From the NCBI GenBank assembly GCA_019746485.1, contig JAIERW010000006.1:1-64000 (forward strand): a DNA stretch of 64,000 nt, in the 5' to 3' direction. Within the stretch, counting starts at the first letter, position 1; every line of letters starts with the position of its first letter. Origin of the DNA: Candidatus Babeliales bacterium. Its GTDB lineage: Bacteria; Babelota; Babeliae; Babelales; RVW-14. The position numbers and the translations under genes are program-made. Of the stretch, positions 9,151-17,899 are shown one piece after another. Below the pieces are notes generated by a model. That model had not been told where the DNA came from, made no database searches, and was given only the letters and a program-made list of their open reading frames with translations.

Positions 9151-9193
9151 GAGGCTCCGGCAAGCTGGTAGAACTTGCTGGAGCCTCTTTTTT
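9151..9193 (+). terminator. Rho-independent terminator of the small lipoprotein gene
   Basis: GAGGCTCC and GGAGCCTC pair with a further GGCAAG/CTTGCT extension around a loop of about nine bases, followed by seven T. It sits 40 bases after the stop codon. Confidence 0.88.
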
Positions 9194-9212
9194 TGTTTAA
9201 AATGAATAAGTT

Positions 9213-9414
9213 CCCTCGATACATTCTGCTACGCTAGGGCTTCGCAGAATACTCGGGATGAGCGAGAAACGATAATTAGACTAAAAGTAATAATAAAAAA
9301 TTTAGGTATCCATAAATGTTTCATTTTTATTCATTTGTTTTGCCATGTCTGTTGACCTGTTTGCTCATCCCGAGTGTTCTGCGTAACGTTAGTGAAGCAG
9401 AATGTATCGAGGGA
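9213..9414. repeat. Inverted-repeat element A (REP/MITE-like) before sufC
   Basis: Two roughly 50-base arms, 9213-9262 and 9362-9414, are inverted copies: CCCTCGATACATTCTGC...CTCGGGATGAGC, and GCTCATCCCGAG...GCAGAATGTATCGAGGG. Each arm contains its own internal hairpin (ATTCTGC/GCAGAAT). The 100 bases between the arms are AT-rich with no gene. With the terminator, this accounts for the 308 bases between genes here. The right end supplies the GAGGGA ribosome-binding site of sufC. Two further elements of the same architecture lie near 30.6 and 45.2 kb. Confidence 0.8.
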
Positions 9415-9418
9415 TATT

Positions 9419-10162
9419 ATGAATAATGTGCTGACCATCAATAATCTTCATGCTGCTGTTGAAGACAAAACTATTTTAAACGGTATCCAGCTTGACATTA
9501 AGCCAGGCCAAATTCATGCCATTATGGGCCCCAACGGTTCAGGCAAGAGTTCTTTGGCGTTTACGCTCATGGGCCATCCACGCTATGCCGTTAAAGCGGG
9601 CTCTATAACGTTGGCAGGCAACGAGCTTAACGATTTGTCACCCGACAAACGTGCCAAGCAAGGAATGTTTTTGGCAATGCAGCATCCGTATGAAATTGAC
9701 GGCGTTGTGTATAAAGATTTTTTGCGCCAAGCGTACAACGCATTGTACGATGGTACTGAAAAGCAGTTGCGCATTCGCGACTTTCACGCGCTGTTGCTCA
9801 GCAAGGTGGCGCTGTTAAAAATGGACCCAGCTTTTATTGACCGTTTTATTAACGTTGGTTTTTCTGGTGGTGAAAAGAAACGTGCCGAAATTTTACAGCT
9901 AGCAGTGTTACAACCAAAGATTGCTATTCTTGACGAGATCGATTCCGGTCTAGATATCGACGCTTTAAAGATTGTGTGTGAGGGGCTGCGCGCCGTTAAG
10001 CACGACAACCCCGACATGGCTATTCTTATGATTACGCATTATCAACGAATCTTGCAGTATCTAATGCCTGATGTAGTGCACGTGTTGCGCAATGGACAGA
10101 TTGTTAAATCTGGTGACGCAACCTTGGCAGACCAGCTTGAAGCGCATGGTTATGATGAATGA
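9419..10162 (+). CDS. sufC: SufC: Fe-S cluster assembly ABC-type ATPase
   Basis: 247 aa ATPase that works with SufB and SufD as the cytoplasmic Fe-S scaffold SufBC2D. Visible motifs: Walker A GPNGSGKSS, ABC signature SGGEKKRAE, Walker B IAILDEIDSGLD and a switch histidine in MITHYQR. I chose the ATG at 9419 (MNNVLTI); GAGGGA lies 5 bases before it, within the right arm of the repeat element. Unusually, sufB and sufD are 20.6 kb downstream rather than adjacent. The 3-prime end overlaps the convergent gene by 13 bases. Confidence 0.93.
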   Translation: MNNVLTINNLHAAVEDKTILNGIQLDIKPGQIHAIMGPNGSGKSSLAFTLMGHPRYAVKAGSITLAGNELNDLSPDKRAKQGMFLAMQHPYEIDGVVYKDFLRQAYNALYDGTEKQLRIRDFHALLLSKVALLKMDPAFIDRFINVGFSGGEKKRAEILQLAVLQPKIAILDEIDSGLDIDALKIVCEGLRAVKHDNPDMAILMITHYQRILQYLMPDVVHVLRNGQIVKSGDATLADQLEAHGYDE

Positions 10163-11202
10163 TCATCATCGTCGCTACTAAAGAGCGAGTGCTCGCGAAG
10201 GTTTAGTTGGTCTCGCAGCTCCCTTGCCAGTTCGTTTGGACTTCCGGCGATACTTGGACTTTGAGGGCTGCTTGGCTGAACGAAAGAGCTGAGCGTTCGC
10301 GATCCTGTGCCCAAGTAACTTAAACGTTGTGTTCTTAAGCTTCGTGGTTCTTGCACTGGTAGTAGCGGTGTAGAATAATCTTCATCAGAATCACTGTCAG
10401 AATCAGCATTTTCAATATCATCAATATCGTCCTCAAACATAGTGAGGAGCGTTCCCTCTGATTTACTTTTGCTCAGTTTTGGTGACGACGAATCTTCGGT
10501 TATTTTTGTTCGTTGCAGGCCAAAAAGCTTTGCGCAATCATTTAACAAGTGTTGGTTGCTTTTTTTGGTACTTTGAAGAGTTTCAAGGTACGATTCGCTT
10601 GCTTGTGCTCTATTGACGTGGCGTTGTAAAAAATAAATAAAAAGGTGTCCAAGTAAAAGTTGTGCTTGGCCGCTGCATATGTTGGTAATAAGTAGTTCTA
10701 GGCCGTCGGGTGAAAGTTTTTCTTTGAAGACATCGCTCAGAACTTGTCGCAGGTGGCTTGTAATATAAAATCGTCTAAAAAAGTGGTCTATTGCTGCCTG
10801 AGATGCTTGGATAGTATTTAAGTCTCTTACTAAAACATATTCATTTGCATCTGGGTTAAGTAAGCCATCAATCAGTTGTTTTATTGGTTTTAAACTTGGT
10901 TCAACGATAGTTCTAAAATTTTCCAGACCACGAGGACTGCTTCTGCGTGGGCTGTTTTTTCCTGTTACAAACAGAGAAGCAAGGTCCATTTTATTGTTTG
11001 AGTTAAATAAAATGAGTTGTAGATATTCATATGTTTTTTCTAAAACGTTTTCAGGTGTTACTTCTTTGAGAAGTTCCAATTTACGTGGTGATATGCGTGG
11101 GGTTCGAGGTGTTTGAGTTTGTGATGATGATGTTGATGCGCCATGAATGGGCTCAAGATGCGAGAAAACAAATAAAAATAATAAAATCTTTTTTTTCAGC
11201 AT
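10150..11202 (-). CDS. Secreted serine-rich protein of unknown function
   Basis: 350 aa from the ATG at 11202, which has GAGGA upstream and starts a signal peptide ending near IHGAS; a longer in-frame start lacks support. The first part is rich in Ser/Thr/Pro/Arg (TPRTPRISPRK), the middle (80-230) is helical, and residues 240-290 are strongly acidic (DSDSDSDED). The tail is Ser-rich and acidic (SSDDDD). No family is recognised. Signal peptide, disorder and acidic blocks match other candidate secreted proteins in this window. Tail-to-tail overlap with sufC. Confidence 0.75.
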   Translation of the reverse strand: MLKKKILLFLFVFSHLEPIHGASTSSSQTQTPRTPRISPRKLELLKEVTPENVLEKTYEYLQLILFNSNNKMDLASLFVTGKNSPRRSSPRGLENFRTIVEPSLKPIKQLIDGLLNPDANEYVLVRDLNTIQASQAAIDHFFRRFYITSHLRQVLSDVFKEKLSPDGLELLITNICSGQAQLLLGHLFIYFLQRHVNRAQASESYLETLQSTKKSNQHLLNDCAKLFGLQRTKITEDSSSPKLSKSKSEGTLLTMFEDDIDDIENADSDSDSDEDYSTPLLPVQEPRSLRTQRLSYLGTGSRTLSSFVQPSSPQSPSIAGSPNELARELRDQLNLREHSLFSSDDDDHSS

Positions 11203-11311
11203 AATAAAATCCTCGGCAAATGAAACAATAAAAGATTCCCCAACCAATTTTCTAGATCTTAGCAGGGGCGCTTCTTTATTTGCAATATTTGGCGATGATT
11301 TTCAAAAAAAC

Positions 11312-11857
11312 TCAGCCAGCCTGAATGCCCAAGATACTTTGTATGCTTTCAATAATGGCTGTACAGGTTGTTTCAATAACCGAGCAGGCCTCGTTTGGCG
11401 TTGTTGGTTCAATGGTGCTAAACTGCAGTGCTTGTGCCTGCACAAGGTTGACCAAGTCTTCTTGTTGCCATTTTTCAAGAACCAAGAGCACTTTAAGGTT
11501 CTCATGTGCCATCATAGTATTTCCCAGCTCTTCAAAAACTTCCAGTGCTTGCTGTTTTACCAGCCCGGCGTTTTCTTGTGAGGTGTTGGCCAGATTTGGC
11601 GTATCAAGGTCAGAATCTTCAACCTGAACAATTTTCTGGTTAAAAATTAAATTAAGCTCAGCTGTTTTTTCTTGTGCTGCGTGAGCAATATCTTCAAGAA
11701 AGTTTTGGACAAGTGCAAAGATTGTTACGCATGCATCTTCTTGAGACATTTTTTCCAGTTGTTCTGTTGGCACAAGCTGGGTGCCTGCGGCTGAGTAAAT
11801 GTGCTGGGTACAAAAAAGGGAACCCAGCAAAGCTCACACGAAGGTTATTTTTTGCAT
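11312..11857 (-). pseudogene. Secreted helical protein gene with a stop codon inside the signal peptide
   Basis: Reading from an ATG at 11857 with a good AAAGGG ribosome-binding site gives MQKITFV, then TGA (11836-11834), then ALLGSLFCTQHIYSAAG and 165 more open residues. Both sides together make a perfect signal peptide, so the TGA looks like a nonsense mutation in codon 8. The only alternative is a TTG start at 11830 with no visible ribosome-binding site, which would remove the basic N-terminus. The remainder is helical and acidic, with QQALEVFEEL resembling QALDLV and QQAVEMV in the next two genes. TGA recoding is unlikely because batB and batD use TGA as stop. Confidence 0.65.
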
Positions 11858-11885
11858 TGATGCCCTTTCGAATTTAAAAAAATTA

Positions 11886-12443
11886 TTAATTGAAGAGCGT
11901 ATGAAGAATTTCTTGTGTTTGTGTGCAGATGTCATTTCTCCACTCTTTAACAAGATCAAGAGCCTGCTTTCTTGTGGTGCACGTTTTTCCTGCTTCAAGA
12001 AATTTTGTTCGAGAAGTTTTGTGGAGGTTGTCTATTGTTTCAGCCGCCTCAAATTGTTTGGTTTGAACCAATAGCTTGTAGAGATAAAAATAAACGAGGT
12101 CAACTTGAATTGGTTTTGGGTACACTTTGGGTGCTTTTACATGCAAATGGTCTTGAAATTTGCTAGCTGGGACTATGATTTTTTGGTAAACAATGTCTGG
12201 CTCGCCACAGTACGACGCTAATGTAATTGCATGTTGCACTATTGCTTGGCTAATATTTTTGTCCAACATCTCATAAATTTCCACACAGTTTGCTGCTGTA
12301 ACTGGGGGGAGCTCACAGTTGTTAAAAACAAGCAAGACTACTTCTGCTGGCTCATATACCGCTGCGGCTGCGGCATTCAAATTGGTTTGAAAAGTATAAG
12401 CACTCAAGGCAACGGTAAACGCAAAGAAAAGAAATTTCTTCAT
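11886..12443 (-). CDS. Secreted protein of unknown function
   Basis: 185 aa with a clear signal peptide ending in NLNAAAAA. The mature part is mostly alpha-helical with four cysteines (residues about 48, 58, 84 and 155) that could form disulfides. Near the C-terminus TRKQALDLVKEW resembles TPQQAVEMVKIF of the upstream neighbour, so they may be distant paralogues. The start overlaps the stop of the upstream gene by 4 bases (ATGA), so the two are translationally coupled. No known family recognised. Confidence 0.75.
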   Translation of the reverse strand: MKKFLFFAFTVALSAYTFQTNLNAAAAAVYEPAEVVLLVFNNCELPPVTAANCVEIYEMLDKNISQAIVQHAITLASYCGEPDIVYQKIIVPASKFQDHLHVKAPKVYPKPIQVDLVYFYLYKLLVQTKQFEAAETIDNLHKTSRTKFLEAGKTCTTRKQALDLVKEWRNDICTQTQEILHTLFN

Positions 12444-12880
12444 GATGCTCTCCTTAAAATTGTGTTAAACGAAGTAATAATATGCTCAGTAAAAATTTTA
12501 ACCATTTCAACCGCTTGTTGTGGTGTAACAATTTTTTGTTGTGCCAACTCAAGCTTGGCGCGTTCGGTGGTTTCATTTAACTTTACTTTATCTTCGGCAC
12601 TGACCGTTTTGAGTGGCCGGGTAAATTGATAATAATTCATATCAAAGCTGGTGATGCACGATTGCACAATTGACTCGGCCAATGCTTGTTCGTTTTCTGG
12701 TGCCGGATTTTTTTTGTACGGCATAAAAACTTCTGCCGAGGCAATAATTTCGTCAGAAATAGTTTGTAGCGTGCTTACCATTTGCTGGCAAGCTGATGTG
12801 TTAGTTTGTGGTGCTTGTTCATTTGAAAATGCTGTACTGTTGCATAAAACTAGAATTATAAAAGCATAATATTTTTTCAT
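12440..12880 (-). CDS. Secreted protein of unknown function
   Basis: 146 aa with a signal peptide (MKKYYAFIILVLCNSTAFS). The mature protein is helical, with two cysteines and a C-terminal segment TPQQAVEMVKIFTEHI shared in pattern with the downstream gene. First gene of a three-gene minus-strand operon (12880 to 11312). The 176 bases upstream, before the pilin gene, are AT-rich and presumably carry divergent promoters. Function unknown. Confidence 0.75.
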   Translation of the reverse strand: MKKYYAFIILVLCNSTAFSNEQAPQTNTSACQQMVSTLQTISDEIIASAEVFMPYKKNPAPENEQALAESIVQSCITSFDMNYYQFTRPLKTVSAEDKVKLNETTERAKLELAQQKIVTPQQAVEMVKIFTEHIITSFNTILRRAS

Positions 12881-13056
12881 ATCTTACTCACTTTCTGTTT
12901 GATGGTTTATGTGTACTGTACAATAATTGATAACTAAAAAAATTCAAAGAGATTTCTTATTTTGGTCAGAAAGATAAAAAGTGTTGCATCGTTTTCAAGT
13001 GCCATGCAAAACTGACCTGGTGGTAGTTTAGATTGCCAAAAACAAAGGAGAGATTC

Positions 13057-13539
13057 GTGAAATCGCAAAAAGCATTTACGTTAATTGAACTGATGATTGT
13101 GATGGCCATTATGGCCTTTTTGGCAGGCATTGCCGTGCCGCAATATTTTCAATATCAGCTGCGTGCTCGTCAGGCAGAAGCTGGCATGATTTTAGCATCG
13201 TTACACACAGCACAGCAGGCTTACTTTGCCGAAAACGGCAAGTACAGCTCGGTGCTCAACGGCGACCAAGGGCTGGGCTGGAAGCCGGAAGGCTATCGTG
13301 GCGGTGGTGCTGATGAAAACTTTTATTATACTTACGGTTTTAATGTTCCTGGTGCGCAAGAAGGTGTTCATTATTTTACCGGCAAGTTGGGTGCATCTCG
13401 AGATAGTTTGGGGCAAACATACGCTGATCAAACTGGCTTTGTTGCCAAAGCGGCGGCTGATTTGCGTGGCAAAAATAATGTTGATGTGTGGCAGATTGAT
13501 GAGTCACGCAAGATTAGTCATGTGCAGAACGGGATTTAA
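13057..13539 (+). CDS. Type IV pilin / pseudopilin
   Basis: 160 aa from a GTG at 13057 with AAAGGAGA about 5 bases upstream; an upstream in-frame TTG would bury that site. The short leader KSQKA is followed by FTLIELMIVMAIMAFLAGIAVPQ, the class III prepilin signature with the essential Glu at +5. The -1 residue is Ala instead of the usual Gly, which prepilin peptidases can tolerate. The globular part includes an aromatic- and Gly-rich loop (EGYRGGGADENFYYTYGF). Only one pilin is present here, so whether it builds pili or serves secretion or competence is open. The peptidase gene is convergent, beginning at the next base. Confidence 0.87.
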   Translation: MKSQKAFTLIELMIVMAIMAFLAGIAVPQYFQYQLRARQAEAGMILASLHTAQQAYFAENGKYSSVLNGDQGLGWKPEGYRGGGADENFYYTYGFNVPGAQEGVHYFTGKLGASRDSLGQTYADQTGFVAKAAADLRGKNNVDVWQIDESRKISHVQNGI

Positions 13540-14346
13540 CTAAAAAAACAACCGTACCAGCGAATCTTTAAAGAAATAAAAAACGATAGCGCCCAGTGAT
13601 AAAAAAGGGCCAAAGGGAATACGTGTTGCCCGATTTTTGTGTGCCAACATGAGATAGAAATTACCAAAAATAATACCAGCAAACGATCCAACCATCAATG
13701 CAACCCATACGCCTAGCGGTCCCAAAAAGGCGCCAATAAAACCAAGCAGTTCCATATCGCCCACGCCCATGCCTTCTTTTCTCTTAACCGCTCTAAAAAT
13801 AGTGGCAGTCAGCCACAAGCAGCCATAGCCTGCAACTGCGCCAACAATACTTGCTGCACCTGAAATGGGAAGCATAGTGCTATAAGCAAGTGCTACGCCA
13901 ACAGGAATTAACCACAGCGTTACCGCTTGCGGAATAACCATGGCAAAAAGATCAGTAGCGCTTGAAAAGATTAAGCAAGAAAAGAAGAGGCTATAAATCA
14001 CGAGCTCAGAAATTTGGTGTGTTTCAAGCGCAAGCAGGGGCCAGGTTTGTGTAAGTTGAGAAATCTGTATGAGCAAGCCTGTGAACACAACGCCCGAAAG
14101 TAACTCGATAAATGGATAGACATATGAAATTGGTGCAGAGCAGTGCAAGCACTTACCGCGCAACAAAAGCCATGAGAAAACGGGAATATTGGCATACCAC
14201 GGGATTATGTGGTCGCAGGTTGGGCAGTGTGAGCGGCTGCGTAAAAATTTTTTATCAAAGGCGATGCGATAAGCGCTGGCGCATAAAAAAGAGCCCCAGG
14301 CAAGGGACAGTAAAAACCAAAGTGTTACGAAAAAAAGAGTAGTCAT
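13540..14346 (-). CDS. pilD: Prepilin peptidase (type IV leader peptidase, A24 family)
   Basis: 268 aa integral membrane aspartic protease that cleaves and N-methylates type IV prepilins. Visible: the N-terminal cytoplasmic domain with two Cys pairs (CPTC and CLHC) that bind zinc, about seven membrane segments, and the two catalytic aspartates, one in SATDLFAMVIP and one in the GxGD motif GVGDMELLG. The start overlaps the stop of kdsD by 4 bases. Its likely substrate is the adjacent convergent pilin. Confidence 0.92.
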   Translation of the reverse strand: MTTLFFVTLWFLLSLAWGSFLCASAYRIAFDKKFLRSRSHCPTCDHIIPWYANIPVFSWLLLRGKCLHCSAPISYVYPFIELLSGVVFTGLLIQISQLTQTWPLLALETHQISELVIYSLFFSCLIFSSATDLFAMVIPQAVTLWLIPVGVALAYSTMLPISGAASIVGAVAGYGCLWLTATIFRAVKRKEGMGVGDMELLGFIGAFLGPLGVWVALMVGSFAGIIFGNFYLMLAHKNRATRIPFGPFLSLGAIVFYFFKDSLVRLFF

Positions 14347-15359
14347 GCGGTACCCTTCAGTCCCGCTTTAATCAGATCATGCAGGTGCACCAGTCCGCAG
14401 ACTTTGTCGTTATCAACAATCACCAGTGAGGTAATGTTGCTGTCTTCCATAATCATCAGCGCATCTTGTGCTGGGCGGTCTGAAGAGATTGTTTTTGGGT
14501 TCATGGTCATAATTGCCAATGCCGTTTGTTCAAATACCGCAGGACCTTGTTTGCACGCGCGGCGTAAGTCGCCATCGGTAATAATGCCCAAAAGTTTTTG
14601 TGTTGCATCAACCACAATACCAACGCCCAATTTTTTTGCGGTAATCGTGAGCAAGAGATCTTGAAATGAATCATTCGGTTTAATTAACGGCAGAGCGCTT
14701 TCTGAATACATTAAAGCTTGGACTGTTAACAACAATTTCTTGCCCAGCGCGCCAGCAGGGTGTACGCGTGCAAAGTCGTGCTTGTCAAAATTTTTGCATT
14801 TGCTTACCGCAATTGCTACCGCATCACCAAACGCCAACATCAATGTTGAGCTGCTTGATGGCGCCAAGCCCATGTGACATGCTTCTTGATCAAATGGCAG
14901 TTGAACCACTAAGTCGGCCTTACGGCTCAGTACGCCAAGGTCGCAACACCACAAGGTAGCGGGTAAGTTATTGCTGTGCAAAAATCTGAAAATATGTTCA
15001 AGCTCAACGCCCGTGCCGCTTTTAGAAAGCGCGATAAAAAGATCGTCTGCCTGAATCATGCCCAAGTCGCCGTGCAAAGCATCGTTGGGATGCAAAAAAA
15101 AAGCGGGAGTTCCCAAGCTTGCAAAGGTTGACGCTAATTTTTGGCCAACCAAGCCAGACTTACCACTTCCCGAGAAAATAACTTTTCCTGAAACGTGTGC
15201 AATGCGTTGCACTAATTGAATTGCCGTTGCCGGCATATGATTTGAAAGGAACTGAATACTGGTGGCTTCTGCTGCCAAAACGCGAACCAGTTCTTGCTCA
15301 ATGAGCGAAGGATTAAAGGTTGTTGATGTGCGAGGGCTTACGGCCTGTTCGCTCAGCAT
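14343..15359 (-). CDS. kdsD: D-arabinose-5-phosphate isomerase (KdsD/KpsF family)
   Basis: Interconverts ribulose-5-phosphate and arabinose-5-phosphate, the first step toward Kdo for lipopolysaccharide or capsule. 338 aa: SIS sugar-isomerase domain (residues 40-180, with SGSGKSGLVGQK and ALSKSGTG phosphate-binding loops), then two CBS domains (residues about 210-335, GIITDGDLRR). Length and order are normal. It suggests the organism makes or once made Kdo-containing surface polysaccharide. Translationally coupled to pilD by a 4-base overlap. Confidence 0.92.
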   Translation of the reverse strand: MLSEQAVSPRTSTTFNPSLIEQELVRVLAAEATSIQFLSNHMPATAIQLVQRIAHVSGKVIFSGSGKSGLVGQKLASTFASLGTPAFFLHPNDALHGDLGMIQADDLFIALSKSGTGVELEHIFRFLHSNNLPATLWCCDLGVLSRKADLVVQLPFDQEACHMGLAPSSSSTLMLAFGDAVAIAVSKCKNFDKHDFARVHPAGALGKKLLLTVQALMYSESALPLIKPNDSFQDLLLTITAKKLGVGIVVDATQKLLGIITDGDLRRACKQGPAVFEQTALAIMTMNPKTISSDRPAQDALMIMEDSNITSLVIVDNDKVCGLVHLHDLIKAGLKGTA

Positions 15360-15377
15360 CCTATCTCCAATTATTGG

Positions 15378-15815
15378 TTACGCTTGTTCTTGCTCTTCTG
15401 GGTGTTGTTCGTCGTAATCGTCCAAAGAAGTCTGAACCTTATCAAGAAGCTCGTTAATCTTGAGTACCTTTTCTTGCTTTTCATCAAACAAGAAAATTAA
15501 GCTCGGCGTATATTTGCCGTGCATAACTTTGGCAAGAGCGGTACGCATTGATGGCTTATACAATTTAAGCCGGTCAAGAGCTTTATTGAACATTGCCTGT
15601 GCAGCTGCTTTAAAATCTTCTACTTTTGGGTCTGGGTAAGCAGCAAAGTAAATATAGCAGATACCATTGTCGGCTGAAAGCTCAACTCTGGTTATAAAGA
15701 CTGCGGCAACGTCTGGCTCTTCTCGGCCAAGTGCGTGGACTAAGGTAGAGATTTCACGAAGTAAGAAAGATTTTTTTTGTTCTTTTTTACGCTCGTTTGG
15801 TTTTCGTTCATTCAC
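15378..15815 (-). CDS. rbfA: Ribosome-binding factor A
   Basis: 145 aa small-subunit maturation factor. The KH-like fold is recognisable from ITRVELSADNGICYIYFA (residues about 43-60), the central helix, and the late MRTALAKVMHGKYTPSLIFLFD block, where related proteins have R..L...L..R..P.L.F. The C-terminus is acidic (HPEEQEQA). It lies between rpsU and kdsD on the same strand, in a small translation/envelope operon. Confidence 0.85.
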   Translation of the reverse strand: MNERKPNERKKEQKKSFLLREISTLVHALGREEPDVAAVFITRVELSADNGICYIYFAAYPDPKVEDFKAAAQAMFNKALDRLKLYKPSMRTALAKVMHGKYTPSLIFLFDEKQEKVLKINELLDKVQTSLDDYDEQHPEEQEQA

Positions 15816-15856
15816 AGACAGCTACTCAATATTCGCTAAAAAAGCGTGCTAAGAGA

Positions 15857-16069
15857 CTAGGAGCTCAGTAATTCAATATTTTTCAGGATGCCGTTCTTAA
15901 TGGCACGCATGAGGCGTTTACGCTTTTTTTGCGTGGTTGGCTCAAAGTACACTTGGCGCTTCATATCACGCACAACGCCTTCGCGTTCAATTTTCTTTTT
16001 GAGCTGTTTAAGACTTTTTTCAAGATTACCTTGAACCTGAATTTCGATGTTAAACGTTTTTTTTGCCAT
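15857..16069 (-). CDS. rpsU: 30S ribosomal protein bS21
   Basis: 70 aa, very basic. The N-terminal beta-like segment and the LEKSLKQLKKKIEREGVVRD and KKRKRLMRAIKNG blocks are characteristic of bS21, which sits near the 3-prime end of 16S rRNA and helps mRNA selection. First gene of the rpsU-rbfA-kdsD-pilD run. Confidence 0.93.
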   Translation of the reverse strand: MAKKTFNIEIQVQGNLEKSLKQLKKKIEREGVVRDMKRQVYFEPTTQKKRKRLMRAIKNGILKNIELLSS

Positions 16070-16102
16070 ACGTCTCTAACGCCGCCTTTCAATTAAAGAA
16101 GA

Positions 16103-16132
16103 GGGTTAAACTTTTTGAATTCTACCCTCAAT
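16103..16132. terminator. Possible terminator between the beta-barrel gene and rpsU
   Basis: GAGGGT and ACCCTC are separated by 18 AT-rich bases that can partly pair (AAACTTTTTGAATT). On the minus strand this follows the beta-barrel gene by about 85 bases; the T tract after the stem is poor, so this is a weak call. Confidence 0.35.
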
Positions 16133-16216
16133 TTTACGTGATTTTCATCAGTTTGTCAATCTAAAGTCCCGATTCAATTAATTGGGCAATGAGGTGACGT
16201 GGAGCGGGTATTGCCA

Positions 16217-17695
16217 TTAGAACCTGGCAATAAATGAACCAAGCAAGGTGGTAGGGCGATAGGTTCTAACGCCTTCAATGGTGCCCTGAACCCCCACGCC
16301 AAGAGAGCAATATTGGTTCATGGCATATTCCAGGCTGGCGTTGAAATTTTGAATTTTCCAGGCCGAGCGCTTTTCAAGCTCGCCAGGCAAGAACTTGGCT
16401 TTACGGGTTGCATTAGCTTCTATAACTCTAATACTGTCACGCGCGTGCTCGGTATAAACGTAGTCGCAGTAAAAAGAGAAATCTTTTACAAAGTTGTCGG
16501 CTTTGAGCGAAGCATTAACATACCACACAGCCCCTGGTTTGCGGTTGATGGTGGTGGTCCAGGGAATAATACCAACTTGGTAGATGCTGGTTGGCACGCG
16601 CTGGCCCGTGAGCTCTTTAGAGCCGTAAAAGGCTACGCCGCCGCCAAAACTGACTTGCATCATTTCAGGAAAATCACATGAAATGGTTGCTTCAACGGTG
16701 CCGCCGGTAAAACCATCGTTACCGGTAGAAATGGTAAATGGTTGGTTGGCATCAATTTCTTGGCCAAACGGCAACCATACGCCAACTGAAATATGTGGCG
16801 CAACGGTAAATATGTTGTCGTCAGCGCCCTTAATTTTTATTGGTGCTGTCCAATAGACGCTTACGTGCATATCTTCAGGCTCTGTGCGGCGTTGTTCGCA
16901 CAAATTTAAGCCCAGTTCTTTGGCAATCAAGAGCATGCTGCTTTTTGATAAAAGCTTGTCGAATAAGTCTTTGGCAAAGGTTTGGTCAATTGTTATAACG
17001 GGGCTGGCGCCACTTTCGGTTGGTGGTGGAGTATTTTTAAGTGTGTCATCAATAATTGAATCGAGAGCAAACGCAGGTACTTGCTTGTAGGCAGCAACGC
17101 CTGCCTTAATGGCAATGCCAAGACCAAAGGCAAAGTCATACCCAAAGCGGCCGCGCAGGCCAAGTTTTTCGTACTCAATGTGGACTTCATTGTAGGTGCC
17201 AATTTCGTCAATTTGGCCGTTTTCAAGATCGAAATTTTGTTCAAGTGTAAAATTTTTGAAAAGAACGGTAGGAGGTGTTGATATCGTGCTATTGGCGTAG
17301 CCCGAATTTTGGCCCGTCAATCCGTTAACAACAACACGTGCTGCTTGGAGCGTGGGGGTAGTGACACCCGTTGGTCGCGCGTCATTGTAAAATAGTGCAA
17401 ACATGTTCCAGCGGCCCAACATGTTGCCAGTGGCTACTTTGTTGCGATTGCCCGTTTTGTTGCCGCTGCCTGCTTGGCTGGCGCTGGCGGTGTGTTGGTA
17501 AAACGGAGAAATGTGCAGGTTGAGTTCGCCATTTTTACGTTCTTTATAATATTTATCGGTGCCCATGATTGTGTGAATGATTGCTGGATCTTGCACGTTG
17601 AGCATTGGTAGTGACAGGCAGTATTGATTTATAAAAATAATGGAACCAATGAGTACGATGAGAAAAGGTGATTTTTTTTGATTTGGCAGGTTCAT
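16217..17695 (-). CDS. Predicted outer-membrane beta-barrel protein
   Basis: 492 aa from the ATG at 17695 (AAAGG 6 bases upstream; another ATG two codons earlier overlaps the ribosome-binding site). A signal-anchor-like N-terminus (LIVLIGSIIFINQYCLS) is followed by a long mature region of alternating hydrophobic and polar residues with many Gly, Asn and Thr turns, and the protein ends in Phe (GSFIARF), the usual last residue recognised by the BAM complex. I cannot name a family; porin or adhesin are possible. Monocistronic, divergent from mnmG with about 200 bases between. Confidence 0.72.
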   Translation of the reverse strand: MNLPNQKKSPFLIVLIGSIIFINQYCLSLPMLNVQDPAIIHTIMGTDKYYKERKNGELNLHISPFYQHTASASQAGSGNKTGNRNKVATGNMLGRWNMFALFYNDARPTGVTTPTLQAARVVVNGLTGQNSGYANSTISTPPTVLFKNFTLEQNFDLENGQIDEIGTYNEVHIEYEKLGLRGRFGYDFAFGLGIAIKAGVAAYKQVPAFALDSIIDDTLKNTPPPTESGASPVITIDQTFAKDLFDKLLSKSSMLLIAKELGLNLCEQRRTEPEDMHVSVYWTAPIKIKGADDNIFTVAPHISVGVWLPFGQEIDANQPFTISTGNDGFTGGTVEATISCDFPEMMQVSFGGGVAFYGSKELTGQRVPTSIYQVGIIPWTTTINRKPGAVWYVNASLKADNFVKDFSFYCDYVYTEHARDSIRVIEANATRKAKFLPGELEKRSAWKIQNFNASLEYAMNQYCSLGVGVQGTIEGVRTYRPTTLLGSFIARF

Positions 17696-17899
17696 GAACA
17701 TCCTTTTTTCGTTCTGGTCAGGGTTTTGAGAAAATACTTCTGTGTTATAGCACTAATTATATTCAAGCGTCAAGGAGTCAACGAATGTTGTTCGTGACAG
17801 GCTGTAATGCGCATTCATTTGCTTAAAAAAAAGAGAAAAATAGTGTAGGATTAATGTTTCGCATGTGAAAGCACAAAAGGACAAAAAAATAAATAGAAG

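Noticed and set aside
9213-9414. CRISPR array
   Set aside because: The repeats are two inverted arms, not direct repeats with regular spacers, and no cas gene is near. No other stretch shows a CRISPR pattern.
11834-11836. TGA read as a sense codon (alternative genetic code)
   Set aside because: batB, batD, prmC and other well-recognised genes end in TGA at the expected lengths, so TGA is a normal stop here.
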